A DNA stretch of 64,000 nt, from contig NC_134032.1 in NCBI RefSeq assembly GCF_964204645.1, positions 4,550,916 to 4,614,915 of the forward strand, read 5' to 3'. Both the position numbers and the translations under genes were made by a program. Below are positions 16,515 to 25,027 of the stretch, piece after piece. The notes under the pieces were generated by a model. It saw nothing but the letters and a program-made list of their open reading frames with translations, had not been told where the DNA came from and made no database searches. Each line of letters begins with the position of its first letter. Within the stretch, counting starts at the first letter, position 1. Origin of the DNA: Tubulanus polymorphus. Taxonomy: Eukaryota > Nemertea > Palaeonemertea > Tubulaniformes > Tubulanidae.

Positions 16515-16521
16515 AAAAAAA
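16515..16521 (-). terminator. poly-T transcript-end signal
   Basis: T7 on the coding strand, 23 nt past the stop of the 234-residue gene. Confidence 0.5.
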
Positions 16522-16544
16522 TAAAGAGATATTAAACAATGCCA

Positions 16545-17249
16545 TTATGAAGAACTTGAACAATTGTGCGGGGCTTTGCGATAATGGCGCATGACCCTTT
16601 TGATGATGCGTCTAATTTGGCGGTAGGCGACCTGATGGGCCTGGGCCCGCGCCATTGTGAGCAGGGTACTGCACTTGACCTCTTGGGTGATGCATTGGAG
16701 GCCGTTGATAGGTCCTGCGCTGGGCGGCCGCTCAACGAAGAGCCCGCTTGCGCAGATAATCGCGCAGATTCCAAGGGCAAACACTGCTAAGATTGCGATC
16801 AGGGGCATGATCATGCCAGTGTGGCACTGGGGCCGCTGCCGGCGGGGCTTTTTGGCGCGAGGGGCCGAGCGTTTATAGCAGTCCTGATATTCTACGGCTG
16901 GGTTTGGCGCGAATGGGCCCCAAGGGACATAGCAGTCATTTGTGCGCACGGTGGGGGTGCTTTTGATTTCAGAGTAAATGCCGGTGTCTGGCGGGGGGTG
17001 CCTAATGAGCTGTGGGGGCCGGGTAGAAGTGGCCATAAAGATAGAAGAGTCCCTGCTTAGAGGGCGCACTGTGGGCGGTGGACTGCGAGGCGCAGATGAG
17101 GCAGTAGAAGTAGATAAGCAGGGCCGTCTGCTTGGTGAGGTCGCTGTGGGAGACAAGGGTGGGATAGGCGACACAGGGGGCTTTGGCGGGATGGTAGGCA
17201 TCCTTGGTTTTAAGTTGTTCAGGGCGTCGATGCTGATATAAGTAGTCAT
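16545..17249 (-). CDS. putative proline-rich single-span membrane protein, 234 residues
   Basis: The ATG at 17249 is used. Residues 1-90 are Pro/Ser/Thr-rich (PPKPPVSPIPPLSP type), including PPxP motifs that could recruit SH3 or WW domains. A basic patch (RAKKPRRQRPQ) precedes a span near residues 146-166 (MPLIAILAVFALGICAIICA). The last 65 residues carry Cys and a basic helix. By the positive-inside rule the Pro-rich tail is cytosolic. It is part of the membrane cluster. Confidence 0.6.
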   Translation of the reverse strand: MTTYISIDALNNLKPRMPTIPPKPPVSPIPPLSPTATSPSRRPCLSTSTASSAPRSPPPTVRPLSRDSSIFMATSTRPPQLIRHPPPDTGIYSEIKSTPTVRTNDCYVPWGPFAPNPAVEYQDCYKRSAPRAKKPRRQRPQCHTGMIMPLIAILAVFALGICAIICASGLFVERPPSAGPINGLQCITQEVKCSTLLTMARAQAHQVAYRQIRRIIKRVMRHYRKAPHNCSSSS

Positions 17250-17295
17250 TCTAGTACCTATAAAAGAAACTCGGCCGCAAACATGAATCGGCTAT

Positions 17296-17304
17296 AAAAA
17301 AAAA
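17296..17304 (-). terminator. poly-T transcript-end signal
   Basis: T9 on the coding strand, 44 nt past the stop of the 355-residue gene. Confidence 0.6.
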
Positions 17305-17348
17305 TCAATGGTTAATAAAGCATAAATACGAGGAGGCGCTGCCTATGT

Positions 17349-18416
17349 TTATGGGCTGGCGCCGCAGAGAGTTGTCTGGAGTTTGCGCAGGCACGGGATG
17401 TAAAGATCCCACTGAGCCCTGGCCTCGTCGATCAGGGCCTGGAGTCTTAGCTCTGTGGCATTGATCTCTTTACTGTTGTCTTTGACATTAATGATCAGTG
17501 CGTTGAATCCCTCGATGACATGGGCGGTCCTGTTGCTGTATTCCGCGAGGGTCGGGGCATATAGCTTGGTGATTAGGGTTTTGGTGCGATTGGTAGCGGC
17601 CGCGAGAGAGTACTGGGTCATTTTGTCTAGAACTATCCGCTCGAGGTAAGGGGTTTTTGTGCGGATGGCTGCGTCTACTTTGAGGATGGCGAGGGCAGAG
17701 TAGTTTGTGGATGCCACGGCGTCTGCATGGGCCTCGGCGATTTGCTTCTCGTTGGCAGCTGTCATGCGATCTATCTGAGTGCGCAGATCTATAAGGCTCT
17801 CGGCAGCGGCGCTCGCAGACACTTCTTTGATTTCGGCCGTGTATGCATCAACATAATCTTTGACCTTGTCGAGCAGTTCTTCTAGGCGATTGGCGGCATA
17901 AAGCTCGCCCTCTTTGCGCAGGGTCTTTGTTTGGTTGGCTGCATAAGCTGCGAGGTGCTGAATGGTGCTCGTGCGCTTTTTGTGAATGAAGCGGCTGAGG
18001 CGGTTCTTCAACTTAATTTCGAGGTCGTCTGCGATATATCCGCTGAGCTGCACTCGGAGGGGATTGGTTGGCTCTAAGAGGCCTTTGAATTTCTGGGTGA
18101 TTTGTCTTTCCAAGGCAGCGAGTTTGTTAGCGTGGAGCTGCTGCATTTCTGTGCGCAGGGTATTATTGTTCTTGGCAAGCTCTTCCAGAAGGCGCTCCCA
18201 GAGTTCAGGGGTCAGCTTGTCCAGGGGTGCATCGAAGGACTGAAGAGGGGCTGATAGGGCCATGTCGCGAGGGGCGCATTGGCGGCAGACCACGCTGGGA
18301 TCGCCGTTTCTGCTCAAAGCAAGGATAGAGAGCACGCAGGCGATGCCGGCTAAAGCAGGGCCGAAGAGACCGCTGATGCAGATGTCTGTGCATTTACTCA
18401 ATCGGGTGGAAGCCAT
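17349..18416 (-). CDS. putative membrane-anchored coiled-coil protein, 355 residues
   Basis: The ATG at 18416 is used, preceded by a TATAAAATAG element. A span lies close to the N terminus (about residues 13-35, ISGLFGPALAGIACVLSILAL). It is followed by CRQC and a 300-residue Ala/Leu/Lys/Glu-rich helical region with repeated short blocks around NxTKTL (NQTKTLRKE, NRTKTLITK) and many NxS/T sequons. This is the layout of a long rod projecting from a membrane, like the 360-residue neighbour. A fibre or attachment role is possible, but no homolog is recognised. Confidence 0.65.
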   Translation of the reverse strand: MASTRLSKCTDICISGLFGPALAGIACVLSILALSRNGDPSVVCRQCAPRDMALSAPLQSFDAPLDKLTPELWERLLEELAKNNNTLRTEMQQLHANKLAALERQITQKFKGLLEPTNPLRVQLSGYIADDLEIKLKNRLSRFIHKKRTSTIQHLAAYAANQTKTLRKEGELYAANRLEELLDKVKDYVDAYTAEIKEVSASAAAESLIDLRTQIDRMTAANEKQIAEAHADAVASTNYSALAILKVDAAIRTKTPYLERIVLDKMTQYSLAAATNRTKTLITKLYAPTLAEYSNRTAHVIEGFNALIINVKDNSKEINATELRLQALIDEARAQWDLYIPCLRKLQTTLCGASP

Positions 18417-18459
18417 GATGACTGGAATTTTGCCAATTCTATTTTATAGGCAACCAATC

Positions 18460-18469
18460 AAAAAAAAAA
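18460..18469 (-). terminator. poly-T transcript-end signal
   Basis: T10 on the coding strand, 80 nt past the stop of the 153-residue gene. Confidence 0.55.
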
Positions 18470-18549
18470 TCAATTTGAGCCCCCTGCGCGCCCACAGATT
18501 ATTCCCTAAATTCAGGTAGATGGGCATTGCGCGATAGTCGTGGATGCCT

Positions 18550-19011
18550 CTAAGGGCGAGTGCTGCGCCGAGAAAGGGAGCGGTTGCTCCTCGTGCGCTG
18601 GCCCTTTGAAATCAGGACGCCTGACTCGCCATCGATCCGTATTTCATTAACGACCTCATCGCGCTGCTTTTTTTCCTCCTGGTGCCCTGACGTCTGCTTT
18701 GTCTTCCACTCATAATGAACATGATTCACCATGTTGCGCTTCCTATCATTTATGGCATCAGCCACACTGCCAGGCAGCGCGCTTGGGGCGGAGTCCTGAC
18801 TAGTAGGAGAGATTTGCCTCAAGAGCGCGAAGACTTCCTCATTAGAGTCTATGGCCATGCGCAGCTTATGCGAGATCGAGTAAGTCTGAGTCATCACTAC
18901 GATATTAATGACAGTCATGACCAAGCAGAAGAAAGCAAAGCCGCCGCTCACGAAAGAGGCATTGCGGGCTTGATTGCTCGCAGAGCGCCCAAAATTGGTC
19001 TCTCTAAGCAT
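18550..19011 (-). CDS. putative single-span membrane protein, 153 residues
   Basis: The ATG at 19011 is used. A span lies at about residues 21-41 (SGGFAFFCLVMTVINIVVMTQ). The remainder is hydrophilic and charged, ending in an Arg/Ser-rich tail (SNRSLSRRSTRP). A CTTATATTAC element sits about 25-35 nt upstream of the start. It is the last member of the membrane cluster; beyond its start lies the repeat-rich non-coding region. No family is recognised. Confidence 0.6.
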   Translation of the reverse strand: MLRETNFGRSASNQARNASFVSGGFAFFCLVMTVINIVVMTQTYSISHKLRMAIDSNEEVFALLRQISPTSQDSAPSALPGSVADAINDRKRNMVNHVHYEWKTKQTSGHQEEKKQRDEVVNEIRIDGESGVLISKGQRTRSNRSLSRRSTRP

Positions 19012-19185
19012 GGCTGGTTCGTGGCTAGGCTAGTAATATAAGCAGAGCGTGCCCTTTTTTTTAAATCCCTGTCAAATTTGTAGGTTGATTCTAAAAAAAA
19101 GATTATATACATGGGGGGGGGATACAGGGGTCAGACCCCGCACACATAGCGTCCACTCATACCATTCACATATATATATATAGAT

Positions 19186-19466
19186 TGCATTCATCACATT
19201 CATTCAGATTTACATTCAGCACATTCATTCAGATTTACATTCATCACATTCATTCAGATTTACATTCATCACATTCATTCAGATTTACATTCATCACATT
19301 CATTCAGATTTACATTCAGCACATTCATTCAGATTTACATTCGGCACATTCATTCAGATTTACATTCAGCACATTCATTCAGATTTACATTCAGCACATT
19401 CATTCAGATTTACATTCGGCACATTCATTCAGATTTACATTCAGCACATTCATTCAGATTTACATT
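19186..19466. repeat. 25-bp tandem array, about 11 units
   Basis: Eleven copies of a 25-bp unit built on CATTCATTCAGATTTACATT, with the word ATTCAGATTTAC recurring every 25 nt from 19202 to 19452. Units differ at one position (CATCAC, CAGCAC or CGGCAC). It is AT-rich, strand-asymmetric (few G on +) and preceded by a TATATATATA tract. Confidence 0.9.
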
Positions 19467-19891
19467 GACAGATATTTATATACAGATTCCATTCAGCACA
19501 TGCACACCCAGGACCCTGCCACACGCACTCGCATGCCACGCCTCTAGCCGGCTCCCACCTCTGGCCACATCTAAGATTGGGGGCTCATCAAGCATCGTTG
19601 CGCCAACGATCCCGCCACAGTAGTCGCTCTTAAGTTACCAGCACCAAGGCTCCCTGCACATTTATCGCTCAATGAGCCATAATTGTCCAAGGACCCCGTT
19701 AGGTGCACTTCATCCAAGCCAAAGCTTAACGGATGAGGGGCAACCCGCCTTCAGAGAATCAGGTCTTTTGCAGGAGCATCCTGCGCAGGACCTTGATATT
19801 CTCATCATTAGGCTGTTAGAGCTTTCTTGTCGCGGGCATTTGCTTTCTCCCAATCTCAGATGTAGACAGCTGTAGGAGCCGGCTGAGGTAC

Positions 19892-20000
19892 CACGCGCGC
19901 ATTCACACGCATTTACGCACACATTCACACGCACTCACATACACATTCGCGCACATTTACGCACACATTCGCGCGCACTTACACACACACTCATACATAT
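19892..20000. repeat. CA-rich degenerate minisatellite
   Basis: About 110 nt of imperfect CACATTCACACGCACT/CACATTTACGCAC-type units, ending in a short (AC)n. Read on the minus strand it is a GT-rich tract lying just downstream of the AATAAA at 20037-20032. Confidence 0.75.
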
Positions 20001-20031
20001 CTACACCTCCGCAAGGGAGGAACAACATGAA

Positions 20032-20037
20032 TTTATT
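20032..20037 (-). promoter_or_regulatory. candidate eukaryotic polyadenylation signal
   Basis: AATAAA on the minus strand, about 290 nt after the stop of the 941-residue gene and followed within 30-40 nt by the GT-rich strand of the CA repeat. This is the layout of an animal cleavage/polyadenylation site. No T-run of 7 or more lies on this strand between the stop and the signal. Confidence 0.45.
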
Positions 20038-20323
20038 TACAGAAAGATACACTAATTGACCTCATAGGGAGATCGGAAATGACAACAGATATAGATTTTT
20101 TTTCGCCACCAAAGCGCGGTGACTGGTTTTTTTGGTTTTGGATTAAATGCAGATTACAATACAATACATACATTCCTGTGCTCGTCGCCACGGCAGCGGC
20201 AAGCCCCTTTTGCTTCCTCGAAGCCCCTGACAGCTGTCAGGTGTTCACTGTCCTCCGCATGCGCCCTTGCGCGGAAACATTGTTTGGATGCACCCGCTTC
20301 TCCGGGGTCGCGTCCTTGCGGGC

Positions 20324-23149
20324 CTAATGCCTCCTGCCTCGCCCGCCTTCCATGGCACTCCTGGCCTCCCTCTGGGCCCTAGCCTCAAGCACCTTCAGGG
20401 TCTGCTCCAGAGTGAGCGCACTGCTCCCCAACGGGGATAGTGGTTTCCTCGCCAGACTGGCATCGGCGGCTGGCGGCTGCCGCGTACTCACAAACGGGTC
20501 CCTGCGATGAAGCGAGGGGTTCATGCTATGCATTGAGAATCTAGGGCCCAAGGAAGGGGGCCCTACATTCCTACGCATAGTCATAGTAACCTCTTGCTGC
20601 ACTTGAGACACGTTACTTCCGTCAGCGCTCTGCTGCACAGTAGTAACCTCTCTAGTCCGCTGACTCGTTTGTGAAAACGCGGGCGACGCTGGCCTCCTCT
20701 CTCTCTGCCTCTGCTCCATCTCTGGAGCCCAAGTCCTGCACAGTTTGCGATGAGCAATCTCCACATCAGCCACAGACACCCCAACCCTTTCCGCACTATC
20801 CACTCGCAGAGCGAGGATTTGCGAACTCTCATCGGTAAAGGCTTGGACCACGTGCACCATTGCACGCAGAAAAGCCTCCAGCCGCCGATTTGCATCGGCC
20901 GGACTATTTGTAGATGCCCCTTGCGGCTGCACATACAAATCGTCATACGGGCAGGGCTTGCGCCTCGTCTCATATCTTGCCTCTTCCTCATCGTCTTCAT
21001 CCATTCGTCTCTCCACGACACTACTGCCTGGCCGGGCGTAGACATCCATGTCTGGCTGCCTGCTGGGCCCTGAAAAGCCATCAAACGTGATCCTCTGTCT
21101 TACTGGTATGTTCTGAGACTGGGCATTGCTGCCCTGCCTCGTCGATACTACCTCTCTACCAAGAAGGTTTTGAGGCATGCCCCAATGCTCTTGGGACATA
21201 GAGTAAGACTGAGGGCCAACGATTGTTTCTCTATCAACCTTGGGCGGTGCATATCTGTCGATACTGGCGCCCTGCTGAGAGAGCTGTCTTTTCAGGGTCT
21301 CTCCCTCTTCCACAAGGAGATTCATCCTCTTCTCAAGCTGAGCCCTATTTTTATACTCTTCATTGAGGGCCATGGCAGCGTCCCGACAGTCAGTCACTGC
21401 CTCTTGCAAGCTCTGCTCTCTCTTAGACAACAGCTCTCGCAGCTCTCCGATGTATGTCTCCATCTTCGCTCTCTCCTCCTGCATCTCCATCCTCAGAGCA
21501 CCAAGCTGATGCTCTTGCGAGCTCATACAGCCTTGCAGGCGCTCGTTCGCTTTGCAGCTCTCCACAAGCTCACCATGGCTGGCGATGAGCTCATACTCGA
21601 CCATTTCGGCTTTCTTTTTCAAGGTATTAATGTAATCATCTTTGCGTGCACCCTCCTGAACCAGGCAGCTGCCCTCGCTCCTCAGATCCATTATTACCTT
21701 TTCCAAGTCAGCCGCCACCTGCTTCCCAGCTTGGACCTGACGAATCAGATCCTCCTTCTCTGCCTGGGCGCTAGCCGCATTGGCCTGCTCCCGTTGCAGT
21801 TCCTTCTGGAGCCATTCAGCCTCGTCCATGAACTTTTTCTTCTCCCCTAAGAGAGTCTCTACTTCTGTCACCATCGTCACGACATCCGTAATGCCGTCGA
21901 CTCTGTGAAAGGGGTGGAGTTTCTCCAGCTGTTGAGAAAAGCTCACTAAGAGGCAATCTTGCCCCTGAATGAATTTCTCGACCTCTGGAGAGAGATACTC
22001 AACACCGTCCACAGGCACTTCACCCCCTTCCTGCGAGTCCTCTGTCTGCAGCACTGCCCCAAATGCGCCCGTCTGCCCATTGGCATCAGAGGCATTCTGC
22101 ACCGATCCAGTTCCGTTCGGATCTACTGGAGGGACGACCACGGTCACAACCGTATCATCCTTGTCACTGACTGCCCCAGTTCCGTTCGGATCTACTGGAG
22201 GGACGACCACGGCCGGAACCGTATCACCCTTGTCACTGACTGCCCCAGTTCCGTTCGGATCGACTGGAGGGACGACCACGGCCGGAACCGTATCATCCTT
22301 GTCACTGACTGTCCCAGTTCCGTTAGGATCTGTTTGGTCAGCGACCACGCGCTGCAGCGAGTCATCGCCATCACTATCACCGACACCAGCGTTCACAGAT
22401 GTTTGCACATCTGCTTGGCCACCATCACTGACAGCGCCACCGACATTAGCGTTCGCAGACATTTTCACATCTGCTTGGCTACCATCACTGACAGCGCCCT
22501 GAACAGGGCCACCATCACTACCTCCGCCCTGAACAGGGCCACCACCGACATTAGCGTTCGCAGACATTTTCACATCTGCTTGGCTACCATCACTGACAGC
22601 GCCCTGAACAGGGCCACCATCACTACCTCCGCCCTGAACAGGGCCACCACCGACATTAGCGTTCACAAATGTTTGCACACTTGCTTGGCTAAGGTCATCG
22701 CCCTGAACAGGGCCACCACCGACATTGGCGTCCAGAGCTGTTTCCACATCTCCTTGACCAAGGTCCTCACCCCCGACCCCAGTAAGGGACGGGAGATACT
22801 TGTTCCATCTTCCCATCCCAGTGGTCCAGGTCTGAAGGTTTACCAGGCTCTCGCCCTGAAACTGCAGACTGGGATCAGGCTGGGCAGTGCTACTCGGATA
22901 GTTCGTCATCGGCAGGACATTGCTAGTGTCTGCGGCTGGGTTACCAACCACAGGCACTTGCCCGGTCCCACCAAAGAAGAAGGGAGTATCACCGACAAAG
23001 CCAGATGACAACACGGGGTTGTCCGGTTCAAACAGGTTCAAAGCGTTGAATGCCTGAACAGGGAGGTCTGCCCCATCCGAAGATGGTGTAGTACTCGATA
23101 GATTTGCGTGCGACATATTGACAAAATTTTGGCGATATGCAAGAAACAT
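20324..23149 (-). CDS. large repeat and coiled-coil protein, 941 residues
   Basis: The ATG at 23149 is used; in-frame ATG 23116 (MSHANL) is an alternative. Order: Ser/Gly/Asp-rich head; two tandem repeat blocks (two full units of about 35 residues with GGGPVQG and SQADVKMSAN, and three of 23 residues with DPNGTG and VVVPPV); a charged coiled coil at about 395-625 with Gln/Glu/Lys heptads; then a disordered Arg/Ser/Pro/Gln tail with a DEDDEEE patch. No enzyme motif is seen. Unlike its neighbours it has no poly-T after the stop but an AATAAA plus GT-rich tract. It adjoins repeats, has no visible relative in the window and looks compositionally foreign. Host Pol II transcription is possible. The function is unknown; a scaffold, tegument-like or latency-type product are guesses. 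Confidence 0.75.
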   Translation of the reverse strand: MFLAYRQNFVNMSHANLSSTTPSSDGADLPVQAFNALNLFEPDNPVLSSGFVGDTPFFFGGTGQVPVVGNPAADTSNVLPMTNYPSSTAQPDPSLQFQGESLVNLQTWTTGMGRWNKYLPSLTGVGGEDLGQGDVETALDANVGGGPVQGDDLSQASVQTFVNANVGGGPVQGGGSDGGPVQGAVSDGSQADVKMSANANVGGGPVQGGGSDGGPVQGAVSDGSQADVKMSANANVGGAVSDGGQADVQTSVNAGVGDSDGDDSLQRVVADQTDPNGTGTVSDKDDTVPAVVVPPVDPNGTGAVSDKGDTVPAVVVPPVDPNGTGAVSDKDDTVVTVVVPPVDPNGTGSVQNASDANGQTGAFGAVLQTEDSQEGGEVPVDGVEYLSPEVEKFIQGQDCLLVSFSQQLEKLHPFHRVDGITDVVTMVTEVETLLGEKKKFMDEAEWLQKELQREQANAASAQAEKEDLIRQVQAGKQVAADLEKVIMDLRSEGSCLVQEGARKDDYINTLKKKAEMVEYELIASHGELVESCKANERLQGCMSSQEHQLGALRMEMQEERAKMETYIGELRELLSKREQSLQEAVTDCRDAAMALNEEYKNRAQLEKRMNLLVEEGETLKRQLSQQGASIDRYAPPKVDRETIVGPQSYSMSQEHWGMPQNLLGREVVSTRQGSNAQSQNIPVRQRITFDGFSGPSRQPDMDVYARPGSSVVERRMDEDDEEEARYETRRKPCPYDDLYVQPQGASTNSPADANRRLEAFLRAMVHVVQAFTDESSQILALRVDSAERVGVSVADVEIAHRKLCRTWAPEMEQRQRERRPASPAFSQTSQRTREVTTVQQSADGSNVSQVQQEVTMTMRRNVGPPSLGPRFSMHSMNPSLHRRDPFVSTRQPPAADASLARKPLSPLGSSALTLEQTLKVLEARAQREARSAMEGGRGRRH
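22100..22325. repeat. 69-bp coding repeats, about 3.3 units
   Basis: Near-identical 69-bp units encode the 23-residue DPNGTG...VVVPPV repeat of the 941-residue protein. Very low divergence between units indicates recent expansion. Confidence 0.8.
22420..22680. repeat. 105-bp coding repeats, about 2.5 units
   Basis: Units of about 105 bp encode GGGPVQGGGSDGGPVQG... plus an ADVKMSANANV link in the same protein. The two full copies are almost identical and the flanking units are degenerate. Confidence 0.8.
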
Positions 23150-23226
23150 AAGAATCTATGGGAGTGCAGCAGAAATATCCAAATTTTGCATAGATTTGGC
23201 GCCTCCGCAGATTATCTACATTAGAG

Positions 23227-23233
23227 AAAAAAA
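23227..23233 (-). terminator. poly-T transcript-end signal
   Basis: T7 on the coding strand, 20 nt past the stop of the 311-residue gene. Confidence 0.5.
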
Positions 23234-23253
23234 GAAAGGGGCGTGGTTTGCAG

Positions 23254-24189
23254 CTATGACCCATACAGCCCTGATATCAATTTATGGGTAGGAGCGCTCC
23301 CCACTCCGCCAAGCGCACTATACTGCTGCCTTCTTAAATGGCGCGCTATGATAGGCGCCACGTCTGAGGACGACAACAATTGTCCTGCTAGTCCATGGCC
23401 AGTAGACTGATTGGGCGCATATAGGTCACTTTTGTGAAGAGGCAGCATGGCCTGCAGCTGCGTGCATATGGTTTTCAATGAATACCGATCCACGACGCAA
23501 GAGTTGAGCAGCGGCTCCATGAATTCCATCAGCTGATCTATACTATAGACGCGCCCAATGCTCAGGGCGCCCAAGATCTCGCGGAGGGCGGCGCGCAGTC
23601 CAATCAGGTCATTGTCCGAAGTCAGCGAATCTTTAATCAGGTTGGACATCTCTTTGGCGCCAAACGAACTTAGCACAGATGTGGGCGACGAGAGGAGGCT
23701 CGCAGCATTAGGATTGGGCATGCCTGGAATGTTAAGCGCGAATTCGAGGAGGCCCTGCAGGGACGCAAAGGGCACAGTGGCGCGCTTGTGCTCGCGGCGG
23801 TCTTTGGGCTTTTGGCATTCGGCGCACGGGGGGCCAAGGATGATCGGGATCTCTGCTTGGTATAAAAAGGGCCCATGGGCATCTGGCCCCAATGCCTGCT
23901 CAGGCACGATCAGCTCAAAATTGTTGTAGCGCTGATTAAACACAGGGCGAAGCGCAGAGTTGCTAATGTCGATGTATCCCTCGCTTAAGTGATCGATGTC
24001 CATTGACGAATTTTTATTTGGAGCCTGCACCACGATGGCATTGATATCTATTTTGGCAGGGACCCATGCAGGATGATGATAGGGCATGCGCAGGCACACG
24101 GCATTGATGCTGCATCCATGTGCATTGCGGCGCGATTTGTTATAGTGCTTGCGAGGGAGCGATCCCAGCACTTCTTTAATAATTTCCAT
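23254..24189 (-). CDS. hypothetical protein, 311 residues
   Basis: The ATG at 24189 shares a CATG with the divergent gene at 24188. Residues 1-130 are mixed beta/coil with PPCAECQKPKDRREHKR near 120-136, where one CxxC plus a His could contribute to metal binding. The second half is helical, with a Gly-rich end. No family is recognised. The tight divergent pairing suggests co-expression with the + gene. Confidence 0.65.
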   Translation of the reverse strand: MEIIKEVLGSLPRKHYNKSRRNAHGCSINAVCLRMPYHHPAWVPAKIDINAIVVQAPNKNSSMDIDHLSEGYIDISNSALRPVFNQRYNNFELIVPEQALGPDAHGPFLYQAEIPIILGPPCAECQKPKDRREHKRATVPFASLQGLLEFALNIPGMPNPNAASLLSSPTSVLSSFGAKEMSNLIKDSLTSDNDLIGLRAALREILGALSIGRVYSIDQLMEFMEPLLNSCVVDRYSLKTICTQLQAMLPLHKSDLYAPNQSTGHGLAGQLLSSSDVAPIIARHLRRQQYSALGGVGSAPTHKLISGLYGS

Positions 24190-24964
24190 GGATTTATATA
24201 AAATGCAGGAGTGCTATTATTCTTCGACTCTCGCTTTAAAACATGATACGCTATTTGTGGACCTGGCCTCTTTTAGCTTCTTGCGCTGCGCGACCGCACC
24301 TAAATTAGAGAGGAAGATCAGCTCTATGACTACATCTACTGTGGGATACCAGTATAAAGTGTGCGGCGCCCTCATTGACTACTCGATGGGCATTTGGATC
24401 ACAGAGCCCCTGAGCGACCCTATTCCGTTCCACACCAGCCTTAAATACCTCAAGTCGTCGGCTTCTTTTTTAGACATCCCTGTTAGCGCTTTCCACTATG
24501 CAGATATGAAACAGAAGCCGCCCTATTATGCCCAGGTGGCCCTTGTTCAAAATCAGGGGCTCTCATGCACCATTTTGCCTACTATCCCTGGCGTCATTGG
24601 CCCCCTGCGCTGCACGAATGCCATGACGGTGGAGTGGCCCTTAGACTGGCCTTATGCAGAAGATACCGACACGATCGCCAAGGCCTATATTCCAGAAATG
24701 GCATACCTGAGCGGCGCGGCCGACACAATACCCCCCAAGCTGTCATGCTATATTGTGTGCGATTCGTTTTATCGGGTCGACTCTGATGAATGCTCGCTGT
24801 TCGAGCCCCAGGTAATTCGCGAGTTCATGAACCTATCCCATCGAGTGGCCATGCGCAAAAAAAAAGATATAAAGCTCCTGCCGCCCCCTGACGATCAGCG
24901 CAAATATATAACCACCCCAGGAGGAGTTCTGCAAGTGCGCAGAGACAAGTCATTCCTGTCATAG
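24188..24964 (+). CDS. hypothetical protein, 258 residues
   Basis: The ATG at 24188 lies inside the CATG shared with the minus gene; in-frame ATG 24203 (MQECYY) is an alternative. The protein is globular-looking, mixed alpha/beta and rich in Tyr, Cys and Pro, with a basic segment near the end (MRKKKDIKLL). No motif is recognised. It ends 28 nt before a T11 run that directly abuts an A10 run. Confidence 0.65.
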   Translation: MDLYKMQECYYSSTLALKHDTLFVDLASFSFLRCATAPKLERKISSMTTSTVGYQYKVCGALIDYSMGIWITEPLSDPIPFHTSLKYLKSSASFLDIPVSAFHYADMKQKPPYYAQVALVQNQGLSCTILPTIPGVIGPLRCTNAMTVEWPLDWPYAEDTDTIAKAYIPEMAYLSGAADTIPPKLSCYIVCDSFYRVDSDECSLFEPQVIREFMNLSHRVAMRKKKDIKLLPPPDDQRKYITTPGGVLQVRRDKSFLS

Positions 24965-24992
24965 GCGCCTGCCATTCCCTCTCCCCTCCCCC

Positions 24993-25003
24993 TTTTTTTT
25001 TTT
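24993..25003 (+). terminator. poly-T signal, + half of a bidirectional T11A10 element
   Basis: T11 immediately followed by A10 (25004-25013): one palindromic element closing two convergent genes. Confidence 0.7.
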
Positions 25004-25013
25004 AAAAAAAAAA
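25004..25013 (-). terminator. poly-T signal, - half of a bidirectional T11A10 element
   Basis: T10 on the coding strand, 14 nt past the stop of the RPB6-like gene. Confidence 0.65.
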
Positions 25014-25027
25014 GAAAACAAAGTAAC

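Larger units (their letters stand above)
19012..20323. other. 1.3-kb non-coding region with repeats and orphan T/A runs
   Basis: No credible gene is seen over 1.3 kb, by far the longest such stretch in the window. In order it holds T8 (19055-19062), A8 (19093-19100), a G8 tract near 19112, an AT alternation near 19170-19181, the 25-bp array (19186-19466), unstructured sequence, a CA-rich tract (19892-20000), an AATAAA on the minus strand (20032-20037) and T8 (20096-20103). The open frame through the array exists only because the 25-bp unit has no stops in one frame. It is a candidate replication origin or transcription control region. Confidence 0.6.

Noticed and set aside
19186-19466. CRISPR-like array
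   Set aside because: The 25-bp units abut directly with no spacers, and no cas genes are present. It is a simple tandem repeat.
19185-19547. 120-residue open frame on + through the 25-bp array
   Set aside because: It is open only because the 25-bp unit lacks stops; translation gives the same words in all three registers. No T-run follows and no protein-like composition is seen.
20079-20382. Two overlapping + frames near 20.1-20.4 kb
   Set aside because: They run into the end of the 941-residue gene on the other strand, start beside a T8 run and show no recognisable content.
21959-23008. 349-residue + frame and other long + frames within 20.7-23.0 kb
   Set aside because: Antisense to the repeat region and coiled coil of the 941-residue gene. 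Repeats of length divisible by three keep the opposite strand open as well.
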